DNA from: Prevotellaceae bacterium UBA1720
Lineage (GTDB): Bacteria; Bacteroidota; Bacteroidia; Bacteroidales; Bacteroidaceae
NCBI GenBank assembly: GCA_002317475.1
Contig: DCIS01000099.1
Coordinates: 1-9,139, forward strand
Length of the DNA stretch: 9,139 nucleotides
Reading direction: 5' to 3'
The notes below the pieces were generated by a model, which saw nothing but the letters and a program-made list of their open reading frames with translations, searched no databases and was not told where the DNA came from. This document shows, in pieces, positions 1-7,026 of this stretch. Numbering within the stretch: position 1 is the stretch's first letter; every line of letters begins with the position of its first letter. The position numbers and the translations under genes are program-made.

Positions 1-35
1 ACTTTGTGGCATAAAGGTTACAAAAAGCACATTCT

Positions 36-1418
36 ATGATGATAATTAGACTCAAAAGCATGCAAAAGTTGACTGTCTTTGCTATGCTTGCCATAATGCT
101 CTCGGGATGCCGCAGTTCGCAGTTGATGCGACACAAATCGACCGTTCTGCCCGATGTCCGTCCCCAGGAAAGTGTATATACGACACCCGTTGAGGAATGG
201 CAGCCGACAACGGTTAGCATCGCGTCACAGACTCACCCCAAGACCTTGACCTGGGCAGAGGCAAAGCGTCAGCAACTGGAGGCACTCCTGCGGGACAGTC
301 TGTTGGAGAGGAGTCAGTTGGGACTGTCGGTGTATGACCTGAGCGAAAACCAATATATCATACAGGTCAATGCCGACCAGCGCATGCGACCCGCCAGTTG
401 TCAGAAGGTGGTGACCAGCATTTCGGCGTTGCATTATTTGGGAGGCGAATACCTGCTACGTACACAACTGTGTACGACGGGCGAGGTAAAGGCAAACGGT
501 GACCTCACGGGAGACGTATACGTCATCGGAGGCATGGATCCCATGCTGAGCAAGGCAGACCTGCGCGAAATGGCAAAGGCACTGCAGACAATGGGCGTGA
601 AACGCATAGCTGGAAAGATGTATGTAGACCTCAGTGCGAAGGACAGTAATCCATTAGGTTGGGGATGGTGCTGGGATGATGATTACGGACCTCTGACAGC
701 CCTTACAGTGGATAAGAAGGACACCTTCAGTGAGGAATGGTTTGACGCACTGAAAACCTGCAAGATAACAGTGCCTGCCAATGCGCGTACACAGGCAGAG
801 AAAGTCTCGATAGACGGTGTGCTTGCACTGCCCACGAACGGTTGCTTGGGGCGTGCCGTATGTCCGGCATCTGCCCACCTGGTGATGGAAGTGACGCACA
901 CGATAGACCAGTTGTTGGAAAAGATGATGAAGGACAGCGACAATATCTATGCCGAGAGTCTGTTTTATCAGCTTGCCTTCCATACGGGTGAAAAACAAGC
1001 GGGCAGAAAACAGGCAGTCAGACTCATCAATGCCCTCATCGAAAGTCTCGGACTGCATGCCGATGATTACCAGATAGCCGATGGCAGCGGACTGTCACTC
1101 TACGATTATGTCTCCCCCACCCTACTCGTCACCTTGCTGCGCTATGCCTACGGTGAGAAGGAGATAATCGGACACCTATGGTCATCGCTGCCCGTGGCGA
1201 GCGTAGACGGCACATTAGAGAAACGTATGCATGGCACGCCTGCCTCGGAACATATCTATGCCAAGACAGGCACGGTGAACGGCATCTCCTCGCTGAGCGG
1301 CTATGCCAAGGCAAGCAACGGACATACGCTGTGCTTCAGCATCATCAACCAGGGTGTCAGCAAGGGTTCGTTGGGACGTGCTTTCCAGGACAAAGTGTGC
1401 GAGGTGCTGTGCAGATAG
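36..1418 (+). CDS. dacB: D-alanyl-D-alanine carboxypeptidase/endopeptidase, DacB/PBP4 type (peptidase S13), lipoprotein
   Basis: Low-molecular-mass penicillin-binding protein expected to remove the terminal D-Ala from peptidoglycan stem peptides or cut D-Ala-meso-DAP cross-links on the periplasmic side. All three active-site motifs are visible: SxxK as SCQK (residues 121-124, nucleophile S121), SDN (301-303) and KTG (410-412). Other S13 signatures are VIGGMDPML (163-171), the GWGWCWDDD segment (about 208-216) and DGSGLSLYDYVSP (349-361). The N-terminus is a lipoprotein signal with lipobox LSGC, lipidation at C25. Residues 26-29 are RSSQ, without the acidic surface-export signal of Bacteroidetes, so a periplasm-facing anchor is likely. 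Met9 (position 60) would give a more typical short signal, MQKLTVFAMLAIMLSGC, and may be the true start. SxxK to SDN is 180 residues against about 240 in E. coli DacB, so the inserted domains are reduced, while a linker of about 95 residues precedes S121. Its 3' end overlaps the convergent gene. Confidence 0.93.
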   Translation: MMIIRLKSMQKLTVFAMLAIMLSGCRSSQLMRHKSTVLPDVRPQESVYTTPVEEWQPTTVSIASQTHPKTLTWAEAKRQQLEALLRDSLLERSQLGLSVYDLSENQYIIQVNADQRMRPASCQKVVTSISALHYLGGEYLLRTQLCTTGEVKANGDLTGDVYVIGGMDPMLSKADLREMAKALQTMGVKRIAGKMYVDLSAKDSNPLGWGWCWDDDYGPLTALTVDKKDTFSEEWFDALKTCKITVPANARTQAEKVSIDGVLALPTNGCLGRAVCPASAHLVMEVTHTIDQLLEKMMKDSDNIYAESLFYQLAFHTGEKQAGRKQAVRLINALIESLGLHADDYQIADGSGLSLYDYVSPTLLVTLLRYAYGEKEIIGHLWSSLPVASVDGTLEKRMHGTPASEHIYAKTGTVNGISSLSGYAKASNGHTLCFSIINQGVSKGSLGRAFQDKVCEVLCR

Positions 1419-3387
1419 CCATAATCAAGAAGGGGATGGCGGCATCGAGGTAGGTGATGTCACACCAGGAATCGAAGATATTGAGGGACTGACCGGCAAG
1501 GAGCATACGATGACCGTAGGCAATGACGGGGACAAGTGCTAAGGACAGTCCTGACCTGAAGTAGTATTGTGTGTCTGTGTTGCACCGGAAAGCCATAAGA
1601 CTGGCAATGAGCAACATGATGATGGAATCACCGGGATTGCCCTGACGAGCTTGCAGGGTGAAGGGATTGAACTCGTGATGAAAGAGCGTGTCGGCATCCC
1701 ATAGCGCCAAGGGAAGGAAGGTGAGACAGAAGACAGTCACGGCGGTCAAAGGTGACAGTAGTTTCCTTGACCAGGACAAGGTGAGCCATCCTGGCAGAAA
1801 CAGGATGTAGAGAGGGAAAGCCGTGCTGACGCGTGTAGACAACCATAGTCCGGCAATGGCTGAAAGGGCAAGGGGATGGTCGGTAAAACGGATGCCTCGT
1901 CTACGTATAATATTAATAAAGGTGGCCAAGAGCAGGAAATTGCTGATCAGGTCGCTCCTGACCGACACCTCGTACCACAGGTTGACGGAGACGGCAAGAA
2001 GTATCATCGCGAGGAATGCCTCGCGGATACCGTAAAGATACCTGACAGAGACGATGAACAGGACAGAGGTGACTATCTCGCTCAACCCCACATTACCCAA
2101 CAGGTAGAAGGGGACGTGGAACAGCTGCCATACAGGGAAGGGGGAGGCATAACCGCCAAGATGGGTCTTGGCAAGGTAGGGAAACTCGCCATGCAGAAGA
2201 TTCTGGATGGGATAGGCAAGGGCTGACCAACGGTCTACCCTGTTTTGCAGCGGATCGAAATGATACTGGACGACCAAGAGCGCGAGGGTGAAAAGCACGA
2301 GACAAATCCAGAAGCATCGCTTGCTGCTCAGGAGCCTCATCCCGTTTTTCATTAAAACCATTATCACCCCAACCGTTACACAAAGGTAACTAAGGGTGAC
2401 GAATCCGTAATGAGGAGTGGCACGCATGGCGTACTTCGTAGCAAAAAGGTAGGCAATGGCGCAAAGGAGAAGGGCTGAGCGAGCATAAAGGAACTGCCGA
2501 CGTTCTTTCATCCAACGGTTGAAATGGCTGAACACGTAACTGATGCCTAATGAACAAGCGGCATAAACCGGGATGTTGACCAAACGACTGACGATGCACG
2601 GCATGAAGTTGTAGTGCACGATATACAGCTCGTAGGACATCCTGCCAAGGAATGCCGTCAGTCCGCATTTAAGCCATGGGGAAAGAAGTGGTATGGGAAG
2701 TATGGCTAATGCCAGGGACAGGCGAATGTTGAGTAGGATGAGATGGAAAGGAAGGGTGCCCTTGAGTGCTTGGATATCAGGCAAGGATTTTACCCCCAAG
2801 AAGAGGATAGCACAGGTTAGGAAAACGGCAGACAGGATGGCAAAGCGACGGCGTGTCCAGTCCTGGATGGTGTCGTAATACATAGAAATCAGGTAACCGC
2901 AGAGGAAGGAAAGGGCCTGTTCGGCCATCAATTGGGGCAAGGATGTGCAATACAAGGCTCCACCCAAGAGCAGGATGCCGGTATGACGGGGCATCAGTTT
3001 TCGCCCCACCCAATAAAGCAGATACCAGCGCATGATGAAGTCGATGAACCAAAGGTCGCTACCCGTGCACAGGAGGTTGCGGAGAACATGCTCAGCGGTA
3101 ATCTCGTCCCAAAAGGGCAGTTGGAAGATGACGACCATCCAGTAAGGGATGAGTACGCGCTTCAGACGCTTCTCCCAGTAACCTTTCAGTCCGCTCTGCT
3201 TGAAACTCTCGTTGATGCCAAATCCCGAAATGATGAGGAAAACAGACACCAATGATCCTGCTGGGACGTTGGCTATGCGAGGATAACCGTCAATCTGCAT
3301 CACATAGTGCAGCAGCATGATGGCTAATGCTGATACACCCTGCAACCACAGGGTGTTATCCCTTGACATAAGTTTTGCGTCGTACAT
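1357..3387 (-). CDS. Two-part integral membrane protein: acyltransferase-3 domain fused to a GT-C/GT87-like glycosyltransferase domain
   Basis: A 676-residue polytopic membrane protein with two parts. Residues about 8-345 resemble the acyltransferase-3 (OafA/NodX-like) family, which moves acyl groups, often acetyl, onto surface glycans. Visible marks are the first helix ending in H27, FLIISGFGI (50-58), the basic RLKRVLIPYW (74-83) and LGRMSYELYIVHY (247-259). The family's usual R or K eleven residues before the His is Q16 here. Residues about 355-660 resemble membrane GT-C glycosyltransferases of the DUF2029/GT87 kind: a helix (about 358-374), then a loop with D385, AYPIQNLLHGEFPY (391-404) and a Pro-rich YASPFPVWQLFHVPFYLLG (413-431), followed by further helices and several Arg-rich loops. 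The frame is open across the junction. It follows porZ after a 51-bp repeat. Met7 (position 3369) is an alternative start. The last 20 residues are hydrophilic and lie over the dacB 3' end, suggesting a C-terminal extension. A surface-polysaccharide role is inferred; donor and acceptor are unknown. Confidence 0.8.
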   Translation of the reverse strand: MYDAKLMSRDNTLWLQGVSALAIMLLHYVMQIDGYPRIANVPAGSLVSVFLIISGFGINESFKQSGLKGYWEKRLKRVLIPYWMVVIFQLPFWDEITAEHVLRNLLCTGSDLWFIDFIMRWYLLYWVGRKLMPRHTGILLLGGALYCTSLPQLMAEQALSFLCGYLISMYYDTIQDWTRRRFAILSAVFLTCAILFLGVKSLPDIQALKGTLPFHLILLNIRLSLALAILPIPLLSPWLKCGLTAFLGRMSYELYIVHYNFMPCIVSRLVNIPVYAACSLGISYVFSHFNRWMKERRQFLYARSALLLCAIAYLFATKYAMRATPHYGFVTLSYLCVTVGVIMVLMKNGMRLLSSKRCFWICLVLFTLALLVVQYHFDPLQNRVDRWSALAYPIQNLLHGEFPYLAKTHLGGYASPFPVWQLFHVPFYLLGNVGLSEIVTSVLFIVSVRYLYGIREAFLAMILLAVSVNLWYEVSVRSDLISNFLLLATFINIIRRRGIRFTDHPLALSAIAGLWLSTRVSTAFPLYILFLPGWLTLSWSRKLLSPLTAVTVFCLTFLPLALWDADTLFHHEFNPFTLQARQGNPGDSIIMLLIASLMAFRCNTDTQYYFRSGLSLALVPVIAYGHRMLLAGQSLNIFDSWCDITYLDAAIPFLIMAICTAPRTLCPGKHVPTNPC

Positions 3388-3438
3388 TGCCTTCTCTACC
3401 CTTCTTTTACTTTCTCTACCCTCTCTACCCTCTCTACC
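3388..3438 (-). repeat. Purine-rich 9-bp tandem repeat filling the porZ to acyltransferase gap
   Basis: Read on the minus strand from the base after the porZ stop: GGTAGAGAG (3438-3430), GGTAGAGAG (3429-3421), GGTAGAGAA (3420-3412), AGTAAAAGA (3411-3403), AGGGTAGAG (3402-3394), then AAGGCA and the ATG of the next gene. The first three units are nearly perfect and the next two are degenerate. The whole gap is 51 bp, or 17 codons, and is open in the frame shared by porZ and the downstream gene. Several units resemble weak Shine-Dalgarno sequences. The AAGG nearest the ATG (3392-3389) ends only 2 bases before it, too close for an ordinary ribosome binding site. No promoter motif of the Bacteroidetes TAnnTTTG kind is visible here. 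Confidence 0.85.
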
Positions 3439-5529
3439 TTATTTGATAACAATGATGCGCGTCACGACAGCCTTCTTGCCCTCTGCATTGTTGGCAATGA
3501 CATGGTAGACACCACTGGCGACGCGCTTGCCCTGCTTGTTGCGACCATTCCAGGTACAAGTACCGCCGTTGGACACTCCGCTCCATACCAACTGACCCGT
3601 AGAACTGCATATCTTGACTTCGCTGTCCATCGTGAGTCCCTTGATGGTGATGAGGCCCGTGAAATCGGGAGTGACAGGGTTGGGATAGGCAATGATGTTA
3701 TCGGATGAGAGTTCGTCCTCGGCCTCTGTGGCATCGCTCACGTAGCTGCAAAGTCCCACATCCGTACCAATCATCACGACACCTGTGGTAGGATGAATGG
3801 CAAGGCACTGGATATTGTTGCTCAGCAAGGGCGTGTCCTCAGCCAGGAAGTGCTGCAACATCTCCTGTCCGTCAGCACTGACGAGGTACAGACCATTACC
3901 CTGTGTGCCGATCCACTTGCGGTTGCCACCATCGACAGCGATACAGGTGATGGAGACACCGTTGAGCAGATAGTCAGCCAAGCCACTGCCATCGTTGCGT
4001 GCAATCTTGACCTGCTCGAAACGGAAATCATCATCGAAATACTCGAGTGGGTTATTGATGACAAACAATCCGCCGATGGTTCCGCACCAGATGCGACCAT
4101 CCAAGTCCTCGGTCATGCAGTAGAACTCGCTGAGGTCGTAGGATGTGCCGTCCTGGTTGACGATATCTGTGCGCAGAACGTGATGGTCATCGCGGACGTT
4201 ACCTAATGTACCGTTGGTGTAGAAACCAAAGAAGCCACGACCCGTGCTGCGACGGTTGACCAGGAATTTCACGCCACTCGTTGTAAACAGATAATCATCG
4301 GGGGTAGGTGTGGTGGCTATCTCCTCGTAATAAAGGGCTTGCCACTTGCCATTGGGTTGCATGACACGGATGATAGTGTCGGTAAGACTGTTGAGCACCC
4401 AGAGGTTGCCCTCCTCGTCGTAGGTGGGTGCGTTGGCAGAGACGTAATTGAGACCTAAGTTGCCAATCTGCATCAGCGGACTGTTGTCTGAATTCCATAT
4501 CTTGACGAGTTTTCGGTTACGGTACTCATAGAGTCCTGTACGGTAAGGACTGGCAAAATGATGATTGGGGTCGTTGGGATCCTGAGTAAGGTGAGTGGTG
4601 TTCCAGTGATTGAGTTTGGGATAATCTTTGGCAGGTGTTTCCTCGTCCAAATAACTCCACGAGCCGTTTTCATAAATCATGGCAGTGGCGGGATGGTAGA
4701 TAGCATAGGGCGTATTGATACCACCAGCAACGAGCAGACGATCACCCACGTAATTCATACGGTAGAAGAGGTCGCGTCGCGGACTGTTGGGCTGAATGGG
4801 TCCCTTGACCTGCTCCTTCTGTCCGTCCTTGTCCTTGTAACCCACCAGTCCGCCAAAGCCCTCTGCGTACCAGTCCACACCACCAGCGTGGGCATAGGAG
4901 GGAGTCTGACTGGTGATGTCGGTCTTGCTGACATCGGTAGTGGTTACCCAACTACTTGCTAATTGCCAGTTTCCATCCTCCTTGACGGTATAGACGGCTG
5001 TGCCGGACGTAGCCAGGTAGGGTTGACCGTCCTTGATGAGCAGACCCTTGGTGTCAATGCCTATCTGGTACGTGTTGCGTATCACGCCCTCTTTCATATC
5101 TACGGTCAGGAAACCGAACCCCGTACAGATATAAGCCGTGTAGCCGTTAATAGTCAGGGCATTGATGGTTTTGTTGGAAATACTTTTATCCTTGAGAGCA
5201 CTGATATTACGGACGTTACCCTCGTTGTCGAGGAGGTCGATGTTACAGTTGTCGTAGACCAGGATAACACGTTTAGCCTCGCTGCTTGCACCGATCAGCG
5301 AGATGTGCACATCGTTGAGGTGATCCATGCTGTTGTAGAGCTGCACGGACTCATCCTCGGTGTCGTAGGAGAAGAGATTGCCGTCAGTCAGTGTATAGAC
5401 GACGTTGCCCAAGGCAACACACTGGGTGGCGTTCATGTAACTGGGGTAAACGTTCCACTGTCCGATAGTCTGGGCAGAGAGGGTGCTCAGACAAAGGAGG
5501 GAGAGAAGTATGGAGGCTATTCGTTTCAT
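3439..5529 (-). CDS. porZ: Type IX secretion system cargo-attachment protein PorZ (beta-propeller protein with C-terminal sorting-type domain)
   Basis: A 696-residue exported protein matching PorZ, which in Porphyromonas gingivalis works at the cell surface with the sortase PorU, PorV and PorQ when T9SS cargo is cut and attached to A-type LPS. A signal peptide is clear: MKRIAS, a hydrophobic stretch, and likely cleavage after A19 (LSA before Q20). The mature protein opens with GQWNVYPSY, then VYTLTDGNLFSYD (44-56) and VYDNCNIDLLD (91-101), typical of the PorZ first propeller. A second propeller region (about 360-600) has repeats such as DEEGNLWVLN (371-380), DLDGRIWCGTIGGLFVIN (475-492) and GGNRKWIGTQGNGLYLV (534-550). 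The end (about 610-696) is a T9SS-type C-terminal domain: IIAYPNPV (612-619), GRNKQGKRVASGVYHVIA (662-679) and the terminal VVTRIIVIK. It begins 2 bp after the rdgB stop. The alternative label, a generic two-component-regulator propeller protein with a T9SS domain, is less specific. Confidence 0.87.
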   Translation of the reverse strand: MKRIASILLSLLCLSTLSAQTIGQWNVYPSYMNATQCVALGNVVYTLTDGNLFSYDTEDESVQLYNSMDHLNDVHISLIGASSEAKRVILVYDNCNIDLLDNEGNVRNISALKDKSISNKTINALTINGYTAYICTGFGFLTVDMKEGVIRNTYQIGIDTKGLLIKDGQPYLATSGTAVYTVKEDGNWQLASSWVTTTDVSKTDITSQTPSYAHAGGVDWYAEGFGGLVGYKDKDGQKEQVKGPIQPNSPRRDLFYRMNYVGDRLLVAGGINTPYAIYHPATAMIYENGSWSYLDEETPAKDYPKLNHWNTTHLTQDPNDPNHHFASPYRTGLYEYRNRKLVKIWNSDNSPLMQIGNLGLNYVSANAPTYDEEGNLWVLNSLTDTIIRVMQPNGKWQALYYEEIATTPTPDDYLFTTSGVKFLVNRRSTGRGFFGFYTNGTLGNVRDDHHVLRTDIVNQDGTSYDLSEFYCMTEDLDGRIWCGTIGGLFVINNPLEYFDDDFRFEQVKIARNDGSGLADYLLNGVSITCIAVDGGNRKWIGTQGNGLYLVSADGQEMLQHFLAEDTPLLSNNIQCLAIHPTTGVVMIGTDVGLCSYVSDATEAEDELSSDNIIAYPNPVTPDFTGLITIKGLTMDSEVKICSSTGQLVWSGVSNGGTCTWNGRNKQGKRVASGVYHVIANNAEGKKAVVTRIIVIK

Positions 5530-5531
5530 TG

Positions 5532-6125
5532 TTACTTTTTAAGGAATTCAACAAGTTTTGCAATGGCACGACCACGGTGGCTGATGGCATTCTTCTGTTC
5601 GGCAGCAACCTCGGCAAAGGCCAGTCCGCCTAATTCCTTGGGAGCAAAGATGGGGTCGTAGCCAAAGCCCTGAGCACCACATGGCTGTTGCAGAATCTCG
5701 CCTTCCACGAATCCCTCGAAGAGGTGTTCCTGACCTTCACGGATCAAGGCGATGACGGTGCGGAAACGGGCACGACGATTCGTCTCGCCCTTCAGTTTGT
5801 CGAGCAGACAGGTATTGTTGGCATCAGCGCTGTGACTCTCGCCGTAACCATTCATCGAACCGAAACGAGCCGTAAAGACACCCGGTGCGCCATCTAATGC
5901 CTCAACCTCGAGACCCGTATCATCAGCAAAGCAGTCCACACCGTAATGCTCGTGTACGTAGCGAGCCTTTTGAAGGGCGTTGCCTTCCAGGGTGTCAGAA
6001 TCCTCGGGGATATCCTCATTGCAATCAAAGTCCCTTAGTCCCTTGACTTCATATTCGTTGCCCAAAATCTCACGTACCTCTTGCAGCTTGTGAGCATTGT
6101 TGGTAGCCATTATCAATGTTTTCAT
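5532..6125 (-). CDS. rdgB: XTP/dITP diphosphatase, RdgB/HAM1 family (non-canonical purine NTP pyrophosphatase)
   Basis: Cytosolic house-cleaning enzyme that hydrolyses deaminated purine triphosphates (ITP, dITP, XTP) to the monophosphate and pyrophosphate, keeping them out of DNA and RNA. At 197 residues it has the normal family length. Motifs in order are the substrate-binding ATNNAHKLQEV (7-17), DTLEGNALQKA (44-54), FADDTGLEVEAL (66-77) with the acidic pair D68/D69 (D69 being the expected general base), GAPGVFTARF (79-88), GFGYDPIF (153-160) and SHRGRA (182-187), the purine-recognition loop. The start is fixed by the N-terminal MKTLIMATNN, which begins right at the first beta strand. It sits 4 bp after the second yitT gene and 2 bp before porZ, so it looks embedded in the same operon. 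Confidence 0.95.
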   Translation of the reverse strand: MKTLIMATNNAHKLQEVREILGNEYEVKGLRDFDCNEDIPEDSDTLEGNALQKARYVHEHYGVDCFADDTGLEVEALDGAPGVFTARFGSMNGYGESHSADANNTCLLDKLKGETNRRARFRTVIALIREGQEHLFEGFVEGEILQQPCGAQGFGYDPIFAPKELGGLAFAEVAAEQKNAISHRGRAIAKLVEFLKK

Positions 6126-6129
6126 TGTC

Positions 6130-7023
6130 TCACTTCTTTATTTTGTCAAAACCTTCGCCAAACACACCCTCCACGTTGCTTACGGTGACAAAAGCAGAGG
6201 GATCGACACTCTGTACCGCCTGAAGGATGGCTTTCTTCTCACGCTTCTTTGCCATGATGATCAGCACGGGACGCTTCTCCTTGCTGTACCAACCCTCACC
6301 GTTGAGCATTGTCACACCACGATTGATCTTGAAGTTGACCGTGTTGGCAATCTCCTCGTACTCGTTGCTGATGATGGTGAACTGAACGCTCTGGTTGGCT
6401 GAGTTCATGATATGGTCGAGCATATACATTGCCACGAACATGGTGCTGTAACCCACCACGACATCCTCGAGACTGCCCTGAATGAAGTAACTGCACCCTA
6501 CGATGAAAAGGTCGAGGTAGAGCAACATGCTGCCCAACTGAATATCCTTGTACTTGTTGACACACGAGGCAATGATATCCGTTCCACCCGTACTACCTCC
6601 AGCCTGGAACACCGTGGCTAAGCCTAAACCCTCGATACAACCACCTATCACAATCGCCATGAAACGATCCTCACCCACAAGGCGCAGCATCGTACCGTCA
6701 TCCTGCAGGATGAGGCTCTGAAAGATACTCATGGCACCCGTGATGAGTACTGTGGCGGTGATGGTACGGAACACATACTTGAAGCCTAAGATGCGCCAAG
6801 CACATAGGAGCAAGATCATGTTGATGATGAAGTAGCAATACTGGGCAGGGAATCCCGTCTTGAAGAAAATCAATGCCGAGATACCGCCCATACCACCACT
6901 GACAATCTTGTAGGGAAGCATGAAGCAAGAGTAACCTCCTGCAAACAATATTACACCGATGATCAACTTGAAATAGTCGGCAAAGGTGTTCCATCTGATC
7001 TTTTTTGCTGTTGACGATAACAT
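6130..7023 (-). CDS. YitT family membrane protein with C-terminal DUF2179 domain (second of a tandem pair)
   Basis: A 297-residue inner-membrane protein of the YitT/DUF161 family; substrate and function are not established. Hydrophobic segments cover residues about 16-35, 42-80, 84-105, 118-140 and 156-200. Family motifs are FMLPYKIVSGGMGGISALI (34-52), AGGSTGGTDIIA (141-152) and KDIQLGSMLLYLDLFIVG (159-176). After the membrane part, residues about 210-297 form the soluble DUF2179 domain: VQFTIIS (203-209), a GEGWYS turn (242-247), a VLIIMAKKRE strand, and the end DPSAFVTVSNVEGVFGEGF (274-292). It starts 3 bp after the stop of its paralogue and ends 4 bp before rdgB. The two copies align along their whole length with no large gap (for example TGFPxQY near 56-62 and QSLI near 102-105), so they arose by an old duplication. 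They may form a hetero-oligomer, which is inference. Confidence 0.88.
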   Translation of the reverse strand: MLSSTAKKIRWNTFADYFKLIIGVILFAGGYSCFMLPYKIVSGGMGGISALIFFKTGFPAQYCYFIINMILLLCAWRILGFKYVFRTITATVLITGAMSIFQSLILQDDGTMLRLVGEDRFMAIVIGGCIEGLGLATVFQAGGSTGGTDIIASCVNKYKDIQLGSMLLYLDLFIVGCSYFIQGSLEDVVVGYSTMFVAMYMLDHIMNSANQSVQFTIISNEYEEIANTVNFKINRGVTMLNGEGWYSKEKRPVLIIMAKKREKKAILQAVQSVDPSAFVTVSNVEGVFGEGFDKIKK

Positions 7024-7026
7024 GTA

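Noticed and set aside
1..6. Possible tail of a Bacteroidetes -7 element (TAnnTTTG) upstream of dacB
   Set aside because: Only ACTTTG is inside the window; the TA and the -33 region would lie outside, so it cannot be confirmed.
1418..1440. Possible terminator hairpin GCCAT/ATGGC between the convergent genes
   Set aside because: The stem is 5 bp with a 13-base loop and no T run on either side, so it is too weak to call.
1178..1453. Plus-strand open frame of 91 codons over the dacB end
   Set aside because: It is a shifted frame inside dacB, whose KTG motif and C-terminus are clearly coded in the other frame.
2300..2400. Frameshift or missed stop joining two genes in the acyltransferase/glycosyltransferase frame
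   Set aside because: The frame stays open with continuous membrane-protein sequence across the junction, and no internal start with a good upstream site or overlapping stop is evident; genome-wide comparison would still be decisive.
3793..4206. A 137-codon plus-strand open frame opposite porZ
   Set aside because: Antisense shadow of the second propeller region; composition follows the opposite strand and no motif is seen.
4963..5661. A 232-codon plus-strand open frame opposite porZ and rdgB
   Set aside because: It lies antisense to two well-supported genes, is rich in Val, Ile, Asp and Gly as expected from a mirrored frame, and shows no domain.
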